A stretch of DNA of 50,264 nucleotides from an uncultured Blautia sp. (lineage in GTDB: Bacteria > Bacillota > Clostridia > Lachnospirales > Lachnospiraceae): contig NZ_CAKRNY010000027.1 in the NCBI RefSeq assembly GCF_934371575.1, forward strand, positions 1 through 50,264, read 5' to 3'. The notes under the pieces are model-generated. The model made no database searches and had not been told where the DNA came from. It saw only the letters and a list, made by a program, of their open reading frames with translations. Position 1 is the stretch's first letter. Every line of letters starts with the position of its first letter. Shown piece after piece: positions 26,095 through 33,058 of this stretch. A program made the translations under genes and the position numbers.

Positions 26095-27423
26095 CTAATA
26101 ATGATATTTCTTTTTGTTTCTAGCGAGGCAGAACACCGCGCAGATAAGTCCCAGTCCTTCTGCCACTATAATTGCTCCCCAAATTCCATCCAGCCCCAGA
26201 AGCATTGGAAGCAAAATAACCATTCCACCTCGGAAAAGCAATGTTCTTGTAAATGATAAAAATGCGGAAAGTGGTCCGTTACACAGCGCAGTGAAAAAAG
26301 AAGAGGCATAAATATTAATTCCGCTCAGCAGATATCCAACTGCAAAAATCCGAAAACCGTGGACAGTCATGTCCAGCAGTTCTTTGTCATAACCTACAAA
26401 AAAAGCAGAAAGGGGATGACTTACTGCCTCCGAAACGGTCACCATCAAAATAGACGTAATTCCTATGATCGTAACGCTTTTACGGAAAACACTTTTCAGC
26501 TCTGCATGATTTACGGCTCCGTACTGATAGCTGACAACCGGTGCACTTTCGGAAGAAAATCCAAGAAACGCTGCCAGGAACACAAAATCCACATACATCA
26601 TAACTGAGTACGCAGCTACGCCCATTTCCCCAATTACCTTCATCAACTGGATATTATATAAAATACTGATCAGGGATGCAGAAATATTACTCATCAGCTC
26701 CGAAGAACCATTGGATGCAGCCTGAAGAAGCTGTTTTACATAAAACTTTGTCTTTACAAGCTGAAGACCATGTTCTCTCTTTTTTGCAAAATAAATAAGT
26801 GGGATTCCACCGCCAACTACATATCCCATAATTGTTGCCAGCGCCGCTCCTGCAACGCCCATTTTAAACACTGCAATAAACAAATAATCCAGTGCCATAT
26901 TTGTCACACCTGACGCAATGGAAAGTACCAGTCCCAGGGTCGGCTTTTCGTTTACCACAAAAAAATTCTGAAAGCTGACCTGTAGCATAAATGGGACACT
27001 ACCGGCCAGAAGGATTGCCCCATAAATGACACAGTCCTCCATAAGAAGATCGCTGGCTCCGGCAAACCGCATGATTGGACGCACAAAAATAAGTGACAGC
27101 GCGGTCAGAATTCCACCAATTACAACCATACTGTAAATCAGCATGGAAAAATATTGATTCGCCAGTTCTCTTTTCCCCTCGCCCAAAGTCTTCGCTACCA
27201 GCGCACTGCCTCCGGTGCCAAGCATAAAACCAACTGAACCAATGATCATAGTCACCGGAAAGGCAATATTTATGGCTGAAAGTGCCATTGCACCTACCAG
27301 GTTTGATACGAATAAACCGTCCACTACACTGTAGACTGAGGCGATTATCATAGTAACCACCGAAGGTAAGGTAAAACGCAGCAGGCGTTTGTAGGTAAAG
27401 TGATCGGATAGTCTGATCTGCAT
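26095..27423 (-). CDS. MATE-family efflux transporter
   Basis: 442 residues, about 12 membrane helices in two MatE halves (first half LPSVVTMIIASVYSVVDGLFVSNLVG; second half from about 230, with GFSSESAPVVSYQYGA). The family exports organic cations and drugs with Na+ or H+. It lies 40 bp after a MarR-type regulator and should share its promoter at 28015-28043. Substrate unknown. Confidence 0.88.
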   Translation of the reverse strand: MQIRLSDHFTYKRLLRFTLPSVVTMIIASVYSVVDGLFVSNLVGAMALSAINIAFPVTMIIGSVGFMLGTGGSALVAKTLGEGKRELANQYFSMLIYSMVVIGGILTALSLIFVRPIMRFAGASDLLMEDCVIYGAILLAGSVPFMLQVSFQNFFVVNEKPTLGLVLSIASGVTNMALDYLFIAVFKMGVAGAALATIMGYVVGGGIPLIYFAKKREHGLQLVKTKFYVKQLLQAASNGSSELMSNISASLISILYNIQLMKVIGEMGVAAYSVMMYVDFVFLAAFLGFSSESAPVVSYQYGAVNHAELKSVFRKSVTIIGITSILMVTVSEAVSHPLSAFFVGYDKELLDMTVHGFRIFAVGYLLSGINIYASSFFTALCNGPLSAFLSFTRTLLFRGGMVILLPMLLGLDGIWGAIIVAEGLGLICAVFCLARNKKKYHY

Positions 27424-27462
27424 AAATATAATACTTCTCCTTAATTTTTTCTAATACACGTT

Positions 27463-27936
27463 CTACTCAGTCAAGACATTCTCTTCTGCCAGGAACTGAT
27501 CAGTCTCTTCTGCCAGCACATTCACATGCTTCAGTCCATAATAAAGGACTCCATTTTTTTCTTCCTCAGAAAGCCTTTCAAAGGCTCTTCTCTCCACTTC
27601 AAAAACATGATCTACCGTATTTTTGACCAGCTCATTCCCTTTTTCTGTAAAATGAATGGTTTTATTCTTTCGGTTTCCAGCATTCTTTTCCAGGTAAATA
27701 TAGTCTTCTTTTTCCAGTTTTTTCAGTGCAGTATTTACCGTCTGTTTCCGAAGGTACAGATTATTACAGATCTGTGCCTGAGTCGTGCAATCCTCATTTT
27801 CCCGGACAAAATATAAAATATCGAACATTGTCTCTGTAAGGCCATAATAAGAAGCCAGTTTATAATACACTGCACAGTTCTTCTTATAAATATTATTTAC
27901 ATCCCGCAGGAAATCTCTGAAAGTCATCTCTGCCAT
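27463..27936 (-). CDS. MarR-family transcriptional regulator
   Basis: 157 residues. A winged helix covers about 45-110, with recognition region QICNNLYLRKQTVNTALKKL followed by the wing RKNKTIHFTEKG, flanked by dimerisation helices. The ATG at 27936 has an AAAGGAAA site about 12 nt upstream. It is first in an operon with a MATE exporter, and two palindromic operators sit in its promoter, so it most likely represses itself and the pump until a ligand binds. Confidence 0.88.
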   Translation of the reverse strand: MAEMTFRDFLRDVNNIYKKNCAVYYKLASYYGLTETMFDILYFVRENEDCTTQAQICNNLYLRKQTVNTALKKLEKEDYIYLEKNAGNRKNKTIHFTEKGNELVKNTVDHVFEVERRAFERLSEEEKNGVLYYGLKHVNVLAEETDQFLAEENVLTE

Positions 27937-27990
27937 ATACGTCTTATTTTCCTTTCTGCATTCTCGATTTCGTAATATAGCCGTTCAAAT

Positions 27991-28043
27991 AATCCGAAAT
28001 CGGACTTTTTTATTATTATAGTCCGATTTCGGATTATTGTCAA
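27991..28043 (-). promoter_or_regulatory. Strong promoter with paired MarR operators
   Basis: The minus strand has TTGACA (28038-28043), a 17-bp spacer and TATAAT (28015-28020), a perfect consensus. AATCCGAAATCGGAC and its exact inverted copy occupy 27991-28005 and 28021-28035, 15 bp apart. Each arm contains the palindrome TCCGA-AA-TCGGA. One copy fills the promoter spacer and the other covers the region just past the transcription start. Confidence 0.88.
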
Positions 28044-28053
28044 GATATAGAAA

Positions 28054-28096
28054 AAGCCTACATGCATTCCGCTTAGATTTCATAAACCAGGCTTTA
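28054..28096 (-). terminator. Possible terminator after J-domain gene
   Basis: On the minus strand AAAGCCT and AGGCTTT are separated by about 30 nt, and TTTTTC ends the second arm. The loop is long, so this is a weak call. Confidence 0.4.
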
Positions 28097-28119
28097 TACA
28101 TGTAAGCTATATGATACCT

Positions 28120-29241
28120 TTATGCTGTTCGGCTTCCTCTCTCACCAGCCATTCTGGTACTTGCATCAAATTCACGAAGTTTCCGTCTGGATTCCGCACT
28201 TAAATTTCTCGGTACCTGAACCTGGACAGTTACGTACAGATCACCGTAGACTCCGGTTTTACCCATCATCTGGATACCTTTTCCTTTCAGACGAATCTTA
28301 CTGCCAGACTGTGTGCCTTCCGGGATACGGCACATTACCTGACCATTCAAGGTCTGGACTTTTGCCTCGCCGCCCAGAGCCGCTGTGATAAACGGCACAT
28401 TTACGGTAGTGTAAACATCGGTGCCCTTTCGCTCAAATCCAGGACGTTCTCCTACATGAACCTTCAGAAGAAGGTCTCCTGCCGGAGCACCTCCGTATCC
28501 TGGGTTGCCTTTGCCTCTCAGACGGATGCTCTTGCCGTTATCAATTCCAGCAGGGATGTGAACCTTCAGTGTCTGTTTGCCTCTGCCGTCAGCTTCTGAA
28601 AGATTGATCAGCTTATCGCAGCCGAATACGGCTTCGTTAAAGCTGATAGAAATTTCAGCATTCAGATCCTGGCCTTTCTGCTGTCGGCTGCCACCGAAGC
28701 CGCTATTGTAGCTTCTTCCGAAGTCATCTCCATAACCTGTGCCACCAAAACCGCCAAAGCCACTTCCTCCAAATCCGTGTGCGGAACCAGTCTTTCCAGA
28801 ATTGCTTCCTCCGAAACCTCCGCCAAACAAATTCTTCAAAATATCGTCCATGTCACCTCCTTCAAAATGAAATTCCTGATAGCTGCCATCCGGACTTCGA
28901 TAAGCACCGCTATGACCATTTCCAAAACCGCCAAAGCCACCGAATCCAGAGCCGTCAAAGCCACCGTTTCCGTTAAAGCCGCCTGCGCCATATCCGGCAC
29001 CGCCAGCGCCTTCCTCAAATGCTGCATGACCGAACTGATCATAGAGTTTCTTCTTCTCAGGATCACTGAGCACATTATATGCTTCTGTGACTTCCTTAAA
29101 CTTTTCTTCAGCATCCGGATTTCCCTCGTTTGAATCCGGATGATATTTTTTTGCCATCTTACGATAAGCTTTCTTTATAGCCTCTTTATCTGCACTGCGG
29201 TTAATTCCCAGCACTTCATAATAATCTCTCTTTGTTCCCAT
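28120..29241 (-). CDS. J-domain co-chaperone (type II, DnaJ/CbpA-like)
   Basis: 373 residues from the ATG at 29241 (AGAGGTG 6 nt upstream); a GTG three codons earlier behind GAGGAG is also possible. The J domain (about 1-70) has the HPD motif in [10 protein letters not shown] very long Gly/Phe-rich linker (about 75-190) follows, then the C-terminal substrate-binding beta domains. The four CxxCxGxG zinc repeats of classical DnaJ are absent, so it is a CbpA/DnaJB-type partner for DnaK. No dnaK or grpE is nearby. It has its own promoter and a structured leader. Confidence 0.9.
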   Translation of the reverse strand: MGTKRDYYEVLGINRSADKEAIKKAYRKMAKKYHPDSNEGNPDAEEKFKEVTEAYNVLSDPEKKKLYDQFGHAAFEEGAGGAGYGAGGFNGNGGFDGSGFGGFGGFGNGHSGAYRSPDGSYQEFHFEGGDMDDILKNLFGGGFGGSNSGKTGSAHGFGGSGFGGFGGTGYGDDFGRSYNSGFGGSRQQKGQDLNAEISISFNEAVFGCDKLINLSEADGRGKQTLKVHIPAGIDNGKSIRLRGKGNPGYGGAPAGDLLLKVHVGERPGFERKGTDVYTTVNVPFITAALGGEAKVQTLNGQVMCRIPEGTQSGSKIRLKGKGIQMMGKTGVYGDLYVTVQVQVPRNLSAESRRKLREFDASTRMAGERGSRTA

Positions 29242-29358
29242 ATTGGTCACCTCTGACTCCTCATATTGCGAAATAAATTCCCCGGAATCTCTTCCGGGGA
29301 ATGCTGTTATCCATCTCCCGAACAGCCCCGGGAAATAGCTTTTCTTTTTGTTCTATTT
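29242..29358 (-). promoter_or_regulatory. Structured leader with alternative hairpins before J-domain gene
   Basis: In the roughly 115-nt leader, ATTCCCCGGAA (29277-29287) pairs with TTCCGGGGAAT (29292-29302). The GGGG at 29296-29299 (plus-strand notation) and GCTGTT (29303-29308) can instead pair with CCCC and AACAGC at 29321-29329. The two folds share bases and exclude each other. The downstream stem ends close to the ribosome binding site. This could be an attenuator or a temperature-responsive leader; function is inferred. Confidence 0.5.
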
Positions 29359-29360
29359 GT

Positions 29361-29389
29361 AATATAACATTCATTTTTATTAAAGTCAA
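29361..29389 (-). promoter_or_regulatory. Promoter of J-domain gene
   Basis: TTGACT (29384-29389), 17-bp spacer and TATATT (29361-29366) on the minus strand. I see no CIRCE or CtsR operator beside it. Confidence 0.75.
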
Positions 29390-29442
29390 GATATGGAACA
29401 TAATTTCATATTTTTTTCACATTGGCATATCAACTTCAAAAA

Positions 29443-29730
29443 CTACTTCGCCTGGTTTGGAATAAACTCCACCTTTAATCTACATCCCAGTCCTTTTGCA
29501 AGCCTCTTTAACATAGAAAGACTTGGATTTCGAGTACCATTTTCAATTCGGCTGATATCCGCCTGCGTAATCCCAGTTCTCTCTGATAATTCTTTTTGTG
29601 TCATATTCTGACTGATTCTTGCTTCCATCAAGCTGCGAATAATATCAAATTCAGGCTCTAGTGCCTCGTATTCAGCCGCCACATCTGGATCATTCAATAA
29701 TCCTTTGCGAAACTCCTCATAACTAGTCAT
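29443..29730 (-). CDS. HigA-like antitoxin (XRE helix-turn-helix)
   Basis: 95 residues from the ATG at 29730, which follows AGGAG with an 8-nt gap. The HTH (about 40-92) shows MTQKELSERTGITQADISRIENGTRNPSLSML-type spacing, followed by a C-terminal strand. It overlaps the end of the toxin gene by 8 bp. Toxin-first order is typical of higBA, in contrast to most toxin-antitoxin operons. It should neutralise the toxin and repress the promoter at 30093-30121. Confidence 0.88.
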   Translation of the reverse strand: MTSYEEFRKGLLNDPDVAAEYEALEPEFDIIRSLMEARISQNMTQKELSERTGITQADISRIENGTRNPSLSMLKRLAKGLGCRLKVEFIPNQAK

Positions 29731-30079
29731 TCTTATTTCTCCTCTCATAATCCTTCCGATATTTCTGAGCTATTTCAATTTCTCTTCCAGGAGTCTTCTG
29801 TGTCTTTTTTATAAAACCATTCGTTAATATAATCTTATTCCCACAAGTAAAAAAATACAAAACTCGTGCACAATTATTCCCCTGAATAATTCTTATCTCA
29901 TAAATTCCATCTCTTAACATTTTTGAATATGGCATGCGTAAATCAGGTCCAAACTCCTGAAGTATCTCCAATATTCGTATTGTTTTCGCCTGCATTTTTG
30001 GCAGTAAATTCATAATAAAATCTTTTACAGGCTCTGTACCATCCAGCTTCTCATAAAAAACAATTTCATATGTAGTCAT
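29723..30079 (-). CDS. HigB/Gp49-like toxin (RelE superfamily)
   Basis: 118 residues from the ATG at 30079 behind AAGGAG. It matches phage-derived Gp49-like/HigB proteins: an N-terminal VKDFI helix region, MPYSKMLRDGIYEIRI, the RVLYFF strand, and the C-terminal HGF-like segment GFIKKTQKTPGREIEIAQ. Family members cut mRNA at the ribosome. It is paired with the XRE antitoxin. Cleavage specificity cannot be read from sequence. Confidence 0.87.
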   Translation of the reverse strand: MTTYEIVFYEKLDGTEPVKDFIMNLLPKMQAKTIRILEILQEFGPDLRMPYSKMLRDGIYEIRIIQGNNCARVLYFFTCGNKIILTNGFIKKTQKTPGREIEIAQKYRKDYERRNKND

Positions 30080-30092
30080 ATTCTCTCCTTTC

Positions 30093-30121
30093 ATTTTATG
30101 TCGCATGCAACATATTGTCAA
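30093..30121 (-). promoter_or_regulatory. Promoter and operator of the toxin-antitoxin pair
   Basis: TTGACA (30116-30121), 17-bp spacer, TAAAAT (30093-30098) on the minus strand. The spacer holds a near-palindrome, TGTCGCATGCAACA in plus-strand notation, a likely HigA operator. The start codon is only about 14 bp from the -10, so the leader would be extremely short. Confidence 0.7.
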
Positions 30122-30318
30122 TTATATTTATTTTCCTATTAATAAAATTCGTTTGAAAAATGGCTGATACGCCTGATAAAAAATAGATAACTTGATTAAT
30201 TAATTAGATGAGAAAAAGTTTAACATAGTGATAGAGGATTTTCAAGTCATATTCATCTTCTTAAAATGCATTTTCTATGGTATAATGATAATACTTTACT
30301 ATTTTCAGGAGAAATAAA

Positions 30319-31689
30319 ATGAAAAAGAAACAATTAAATCTTACATCCGGTCCTATTTTACGGACTTTGTCTGAACTTGCACTGCCAATCATGGCTTCTT
30401 CCTTTCTCTCTACCGCCTATAACATCACGGACATGGCATGGATTGGAATGCTGGGCTCTAAGGCAGTGGCCGGCGTAGGCGTAGGAGGTATGTACGTATG
30501 GCTCTCCCAGGGACTTTCTTCTCTGGCAAGAATGGGAGGACAGGTAAACATGGCACATTCCCTTGGAAGAGGTGATCAAAAGGCTGCCGCAGGCTTTGCA
30601 CAGGCGGCCCTGCAGCTTACCATACTCTTCTCTCTTTTTGTTACTTTGATCAGTATGTTATTTACTAATCCGCTGCTGCAGTTCTTTGCATTAAATGATA
30701 CAGAGACTTACAACAGTGCCAGAATTTATATGCGGATCACCTGCGGACTGATCCTGTTTTCCTTCCTTTCCCAGGTACTGACAGGTCTTTTCACAGCCCA
30801 GGGTGATTCCAAAACACCACTGAAGGCGAACTTCTTTGGCCTGATACTGAATATGATCCTTGATCCGCTTCTTGTTCTTGGTGTAGGACCATTTCCCAGA
30901 TTAGAAGTTATAGGAGCAGCAGTTGCAACCGTTACTGCACAGATTATAGTTCTGTTGATACTTGTTGCAGAAATTCTCCGTGACCACGGCGAGGCCAATG
31001 TACTGCGCAAAATCCGTCTGCTTTCCAGACCGGACATTATCTGTGTAAAAGGGGTCTTTCGCATTGGAGTCCCCACTGCACTTCAGGGAAGCCTTTACTG
31101 TATCATCTCCATGATACTCACCCGAATGGTTGCCAGCTTCGGTGACGGTGCAATTGCCGTACAGCGTGTAGGCGGACAGATTGAGTCTCTCTCCTGGAAC
31201 ACAGCTGACGGTTTCGGCTCTGCCCTAAACGCTTTCATGGGGCAGAACTACGGAGCTGGAAAAAAAGACCGAATCAAATCAGGTTACCATATTTCCATTC
31301 GGCTTCTGATATGCTGGGCTGCACTGATCACCATTGCCTTTGTATTTTTCCCACGGCAGATTTCTGTGCTCTTTTTCCACGAGGAGGAGGTTATCCGGCT
31401 TTCCGTTGATTACCTGCGGATCATCGGATTTTCCGAAATTTTTCTCAGCGTGGAAATGATGACTGTGGGCGCCCTGTCTGGTCTTGGACGGACACAGCTT
31501 TGCAGTCTGATCAGCGTTGGACTGACTGTTATACGAATTCCTCTTGCACTGGTTCTGTCAAACACTGCACTGGGACTGAATGGAATCTGGTGGGCACTGA
31601 CACTTTCCACCGTTTCAAAGGGAATTATTTTTTATTTTGTATTCCAGTATATCTGCCGACACAGCCTGGCTAAAAATACAATTAAATAA
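30319..31689 (+). CDS. MATE-family efflux transporter
   Basis: 456 residues, about 12 membrane helices in two repeats (ELALPIMASSFLSTAYNITDMAWIG and the second-half FGSALNAFMGQNYGAGKKDRI). It belongs to the MATE group that exports cations or drugs. The ATG follows CAGGAG. TATAAT at about 30280 gives a plausible promoter, but the -35 is poor. An AraC regulator (32097-33002) is convergent with it. It is only loosely like the other two MATE proteins in the window. Substrate unknown. Confidence 0.88.
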   Translation: MKKKQLNLTSGPILRTLSELALPIMASSFLSTAYNITDMAWIGMLGSKAVAGVGVGGMYVWLSQGLSSLARMGGQVNMAHSLGRGDQKAAAGFAQAALQLTILFSLFVTLISMLFTNPLLQFFALNDTETYNSARIYMRITCGLILFSFLSQVLTGLFTAQGDSKTPLKANFFGLILNMILDPLLVLGVGPFPRLEVIGAAVATVTAQIIVLLILVAEILRDHGEANVLRKIRLLSRPDIICVKGVFRIGVPTALQGSLYCIISMILTRMVASFGDGAIAVQRVGGQIESLSWNTADGFGSALNAFMGQNYGAGKKDRIKSGYHISIRLLICWAALITIAFVFFPRQISVLFFHEEEVIRLSVDYLRIIGFSEIFLSVEMMTVGALSGLGRTQLCSLISVGLTVIRIPLALVLSNTALGLNGIWWALTLSTVSKGIIFYFVFQYICRHSLAKNTIK

Positions 31690-31702
31690 CCTCAATTCAG
31701 AA

Positions 31703-31750
31703 AAAGAATCCAGCGAATCACACTTATTGATATGATTTGCTGGATTCTTT
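31703..31750 (+). terminator. Terminator after MATE gene
   Basis: An 18-bp stem, AAAGAATCCAGCGAATCA (31703-31720) with TGATTTGCTGGATTCTTT (31733-31750), with one non-Watson-Crick position, around a 12-nt loop. It lies 14 bp past the stop codon. Confidence 0.85.
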
Positions 31751-31878
31751 GGTATAATGTAACTGTTCAGTACCTCCACAGTTACACGCTCGTGGAATAC
31801 TGCATGCTGAATAGTTACAATACAATTCTTATTTGGAGAAATTCGGTTTGAAGGATTAGCTTTAATTTTGAGAGGTAA

Positions 31879-31925
31879 GGAGGATGAAAATGCAGCACAG
31901 CTGCATCCCCTGCTATTCATCCTCC
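31879..31925 (+). promoter_or_regulatory. Hairpin sequestering a Shine-Dalgarno site
   Basis: GGAGGATGAA (31879-31888) and TTCATCCTCC (31916-31925) are perfect inverted copies, enclosing an inner TGCAG/CTGCA stem (31891-31895, 31901-31905). The GGAGG of the ribosome binding site and the start codon of the 16-codon ORF lie within the folded structure. Confidence 0.6.
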
Positions 31926-31940
31926 CGAGTATCATTATAG
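31890..31940 (+). CDS. Candidate 16-residue micropeptide
   Basis: ATG at 31890 is preceded by TAAGGAGG with 6-nt spacing, close to ideal. The frame reads MQHSCIPCYSSSRVSL, then TAG at 31938. It has a C-x2-C pair and many Ser residues and resembles nothing I recognise. A terminator begins 1 bp after the stop, so the unit is complete: promoter, leader, ORF, terminator. It may be a leader or signal peptide, or the ORF may be incidental to a structured RNA. Confidence 0.35.
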   Translation: MQHSCIPCYSSSRVSL

Positions 31941-31941
31941 T

Positions 31942-31968
31942 GTATTCTGTAATTGCAGAATACAATTT
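31942..31968 (+). terminator. Terminator of the mini unit
   Basis: GTATTCTG (31942-31949) pairs with CAGAATAC (31956-31963), a 6-nt loop, followed by AATTTTT. Good rho-independent form on the plus strand. Confidence 0.72.
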
Positions 31969-32096
31969 TTCTGCCATTATATATCAAAATTCCGCCATTT
32001 TGTTATTCTCCCATCATCTCGCTGTATAAATCATATTAAATTCTCAATACATATTTTCATAAAATTACAGTAGGCTTTAATTTTTCTTTTTTTGTT

Positions 32097-33002
32097 TTAC
32101 ACCTTTTCTATTCTCTGCCGATACTCTCCCGGTGTACACTTCATATACTCCCGGAATACTTTTCCAAAATAACTGCTGCTTCCCAGCCCGCAGCCATGAC
32201 TGATTTCTGTAACAGAAGCCTCAGTTTCTGCCAGCATCTGGCAGGCAATCTGCAAACGGTAATTCTGAATATACTGCATAGGTGTCATGTGCAGACACTC
32301 CTGGAAAATTCGGAAACACTCCCGTTCGCTTAAGAACACCGAGGCAGCCAATTCCGAAACCGTAATTTTCTCTCCATAATGTTTATGTACATAAACCATC
32401 ATATCTTTGATCTTGTCATTATTTTTCCGCATTTTTGGAGGCTCTGCAAAAAGCAGCCCTGCCAACTGGAAAATGCGAAGCCAGATTTCGGACAAAAGAG
32501 CCCGCAAGTGAACTTCGAAACCGTATTCATTCTCCTGAATCTGAAAAGCCTGACAGATCATTTCCAGGATTTCTTTTTGCTCTGGATTCTCCGGATCTAA
32601 AGAGATCATCTCCACCTGTGGCACCGTGATCAGCGGCAGCACATACTGCTTCTCAATCCTGCTGCCAGTTCCGCCGGAAATTAACGCAGAATCAAAAATG
32701 TGACAAAGCTGAATATTTTCTGAAGCCGCAGACATTCCCCTTGTGGCATGCAGAACATTGGAATTCAAAAGCCCACCACTTCCAGCCGGAAAAACAATTT
32801 TCCCACCCGGAAGATAATATTCCACACCCCCACTTTCCACATAAAACAGCTCCACCGCCCTATGCCAGTGCCATGGAACAAACCGATTCACATAATAATC
32901 CAGCTCCGCCCGCGAAGCAATATAAGGAAAATCCGCCAGAAAATCCGGAAGCAGTTCTTCCTGGCTCCCAGCATGAAACTGGATCTGCTTAATTCTTTTC
33001 AT
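32097..33002 (-). CDS. AraC-family regulator with cupin sensor domain
   Basis: 301 residues. The N-terminal cupin-like domain has HWHRAVELFYVESG and PAGSGGLLNSNVLHATRG (about 45-90). The C-terminal double HTH covers about 200-300, with SERECFRIFQECLHMTPMQYIQNYRL and SSYFGKVFREYMKCTPGEYRQR. Such proteins usually activate carbohydrate or efflux genes on binding a small ligand. The neighbours are a convergent MATE gene and an AAA-ATPase gene on the same strand 56 bp upstream; the target is unknown. Confidence 0.9.
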   Translation of the reverse strand: MKRIKQIQFHAGSQEELLPDFLADFPYIASRAELDYYVNRFVPWHWHRAVELFYVESGGVEYYLPGGKIVFPAGSGGLLNSNVLHATRGMSAASENIQLCHIFDSALISGGTGSRIEKQYVLPLITVPQVEMISLDPENPEQKEILEMICQAFQIQENEYGFEVHLRALLSEIWLRIFQLAGLLFAEPPKMRKNNDKIKDMMVYVHKHYGEKITVSELAASVFLSERECFRIFQECLHMTPMQYIQNYRLQIACQMLAETEASVTEISHGCGLGSSSYFGKVFREYMKCTPGEYRQRIEKV

Positions 33003-33058
33003 GGCGAATCTCCCTTCCTGTTATTTTCAAACTTCAGCATTTCAAATCACTCGAACAT

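Larger units (their letters stand above)
31751..32096 (+). other. Intergenic region with an apparent mini transcription unit
   Basis: This 346-bp gap holds an extended -10 (TGG-TATAAT, TATAAT at 31753-31758), the 16-codon ORF at 31890-31940, a nested hairpin at 31879-31925 and a terminator at 31942-31968. The rest, 31970-32096, is AT-rich with nothing I can assign. Confidence 0.5.

Noticed and set aside
29242..29442. CIRCE or CtsR operator before the J-domain gene
   Set aside because: Neither the TTAGCACTC/GAGTGCTAA pair nor the CtsR heptad repeat is present.
31615..31977. 120-codon minus-strand frame opposite the MATE gene end and the mini unit
   Set aside because: No family resemblance, and it crosses a strong terminator and the end of a well-supported gene; likely a chance open frame.
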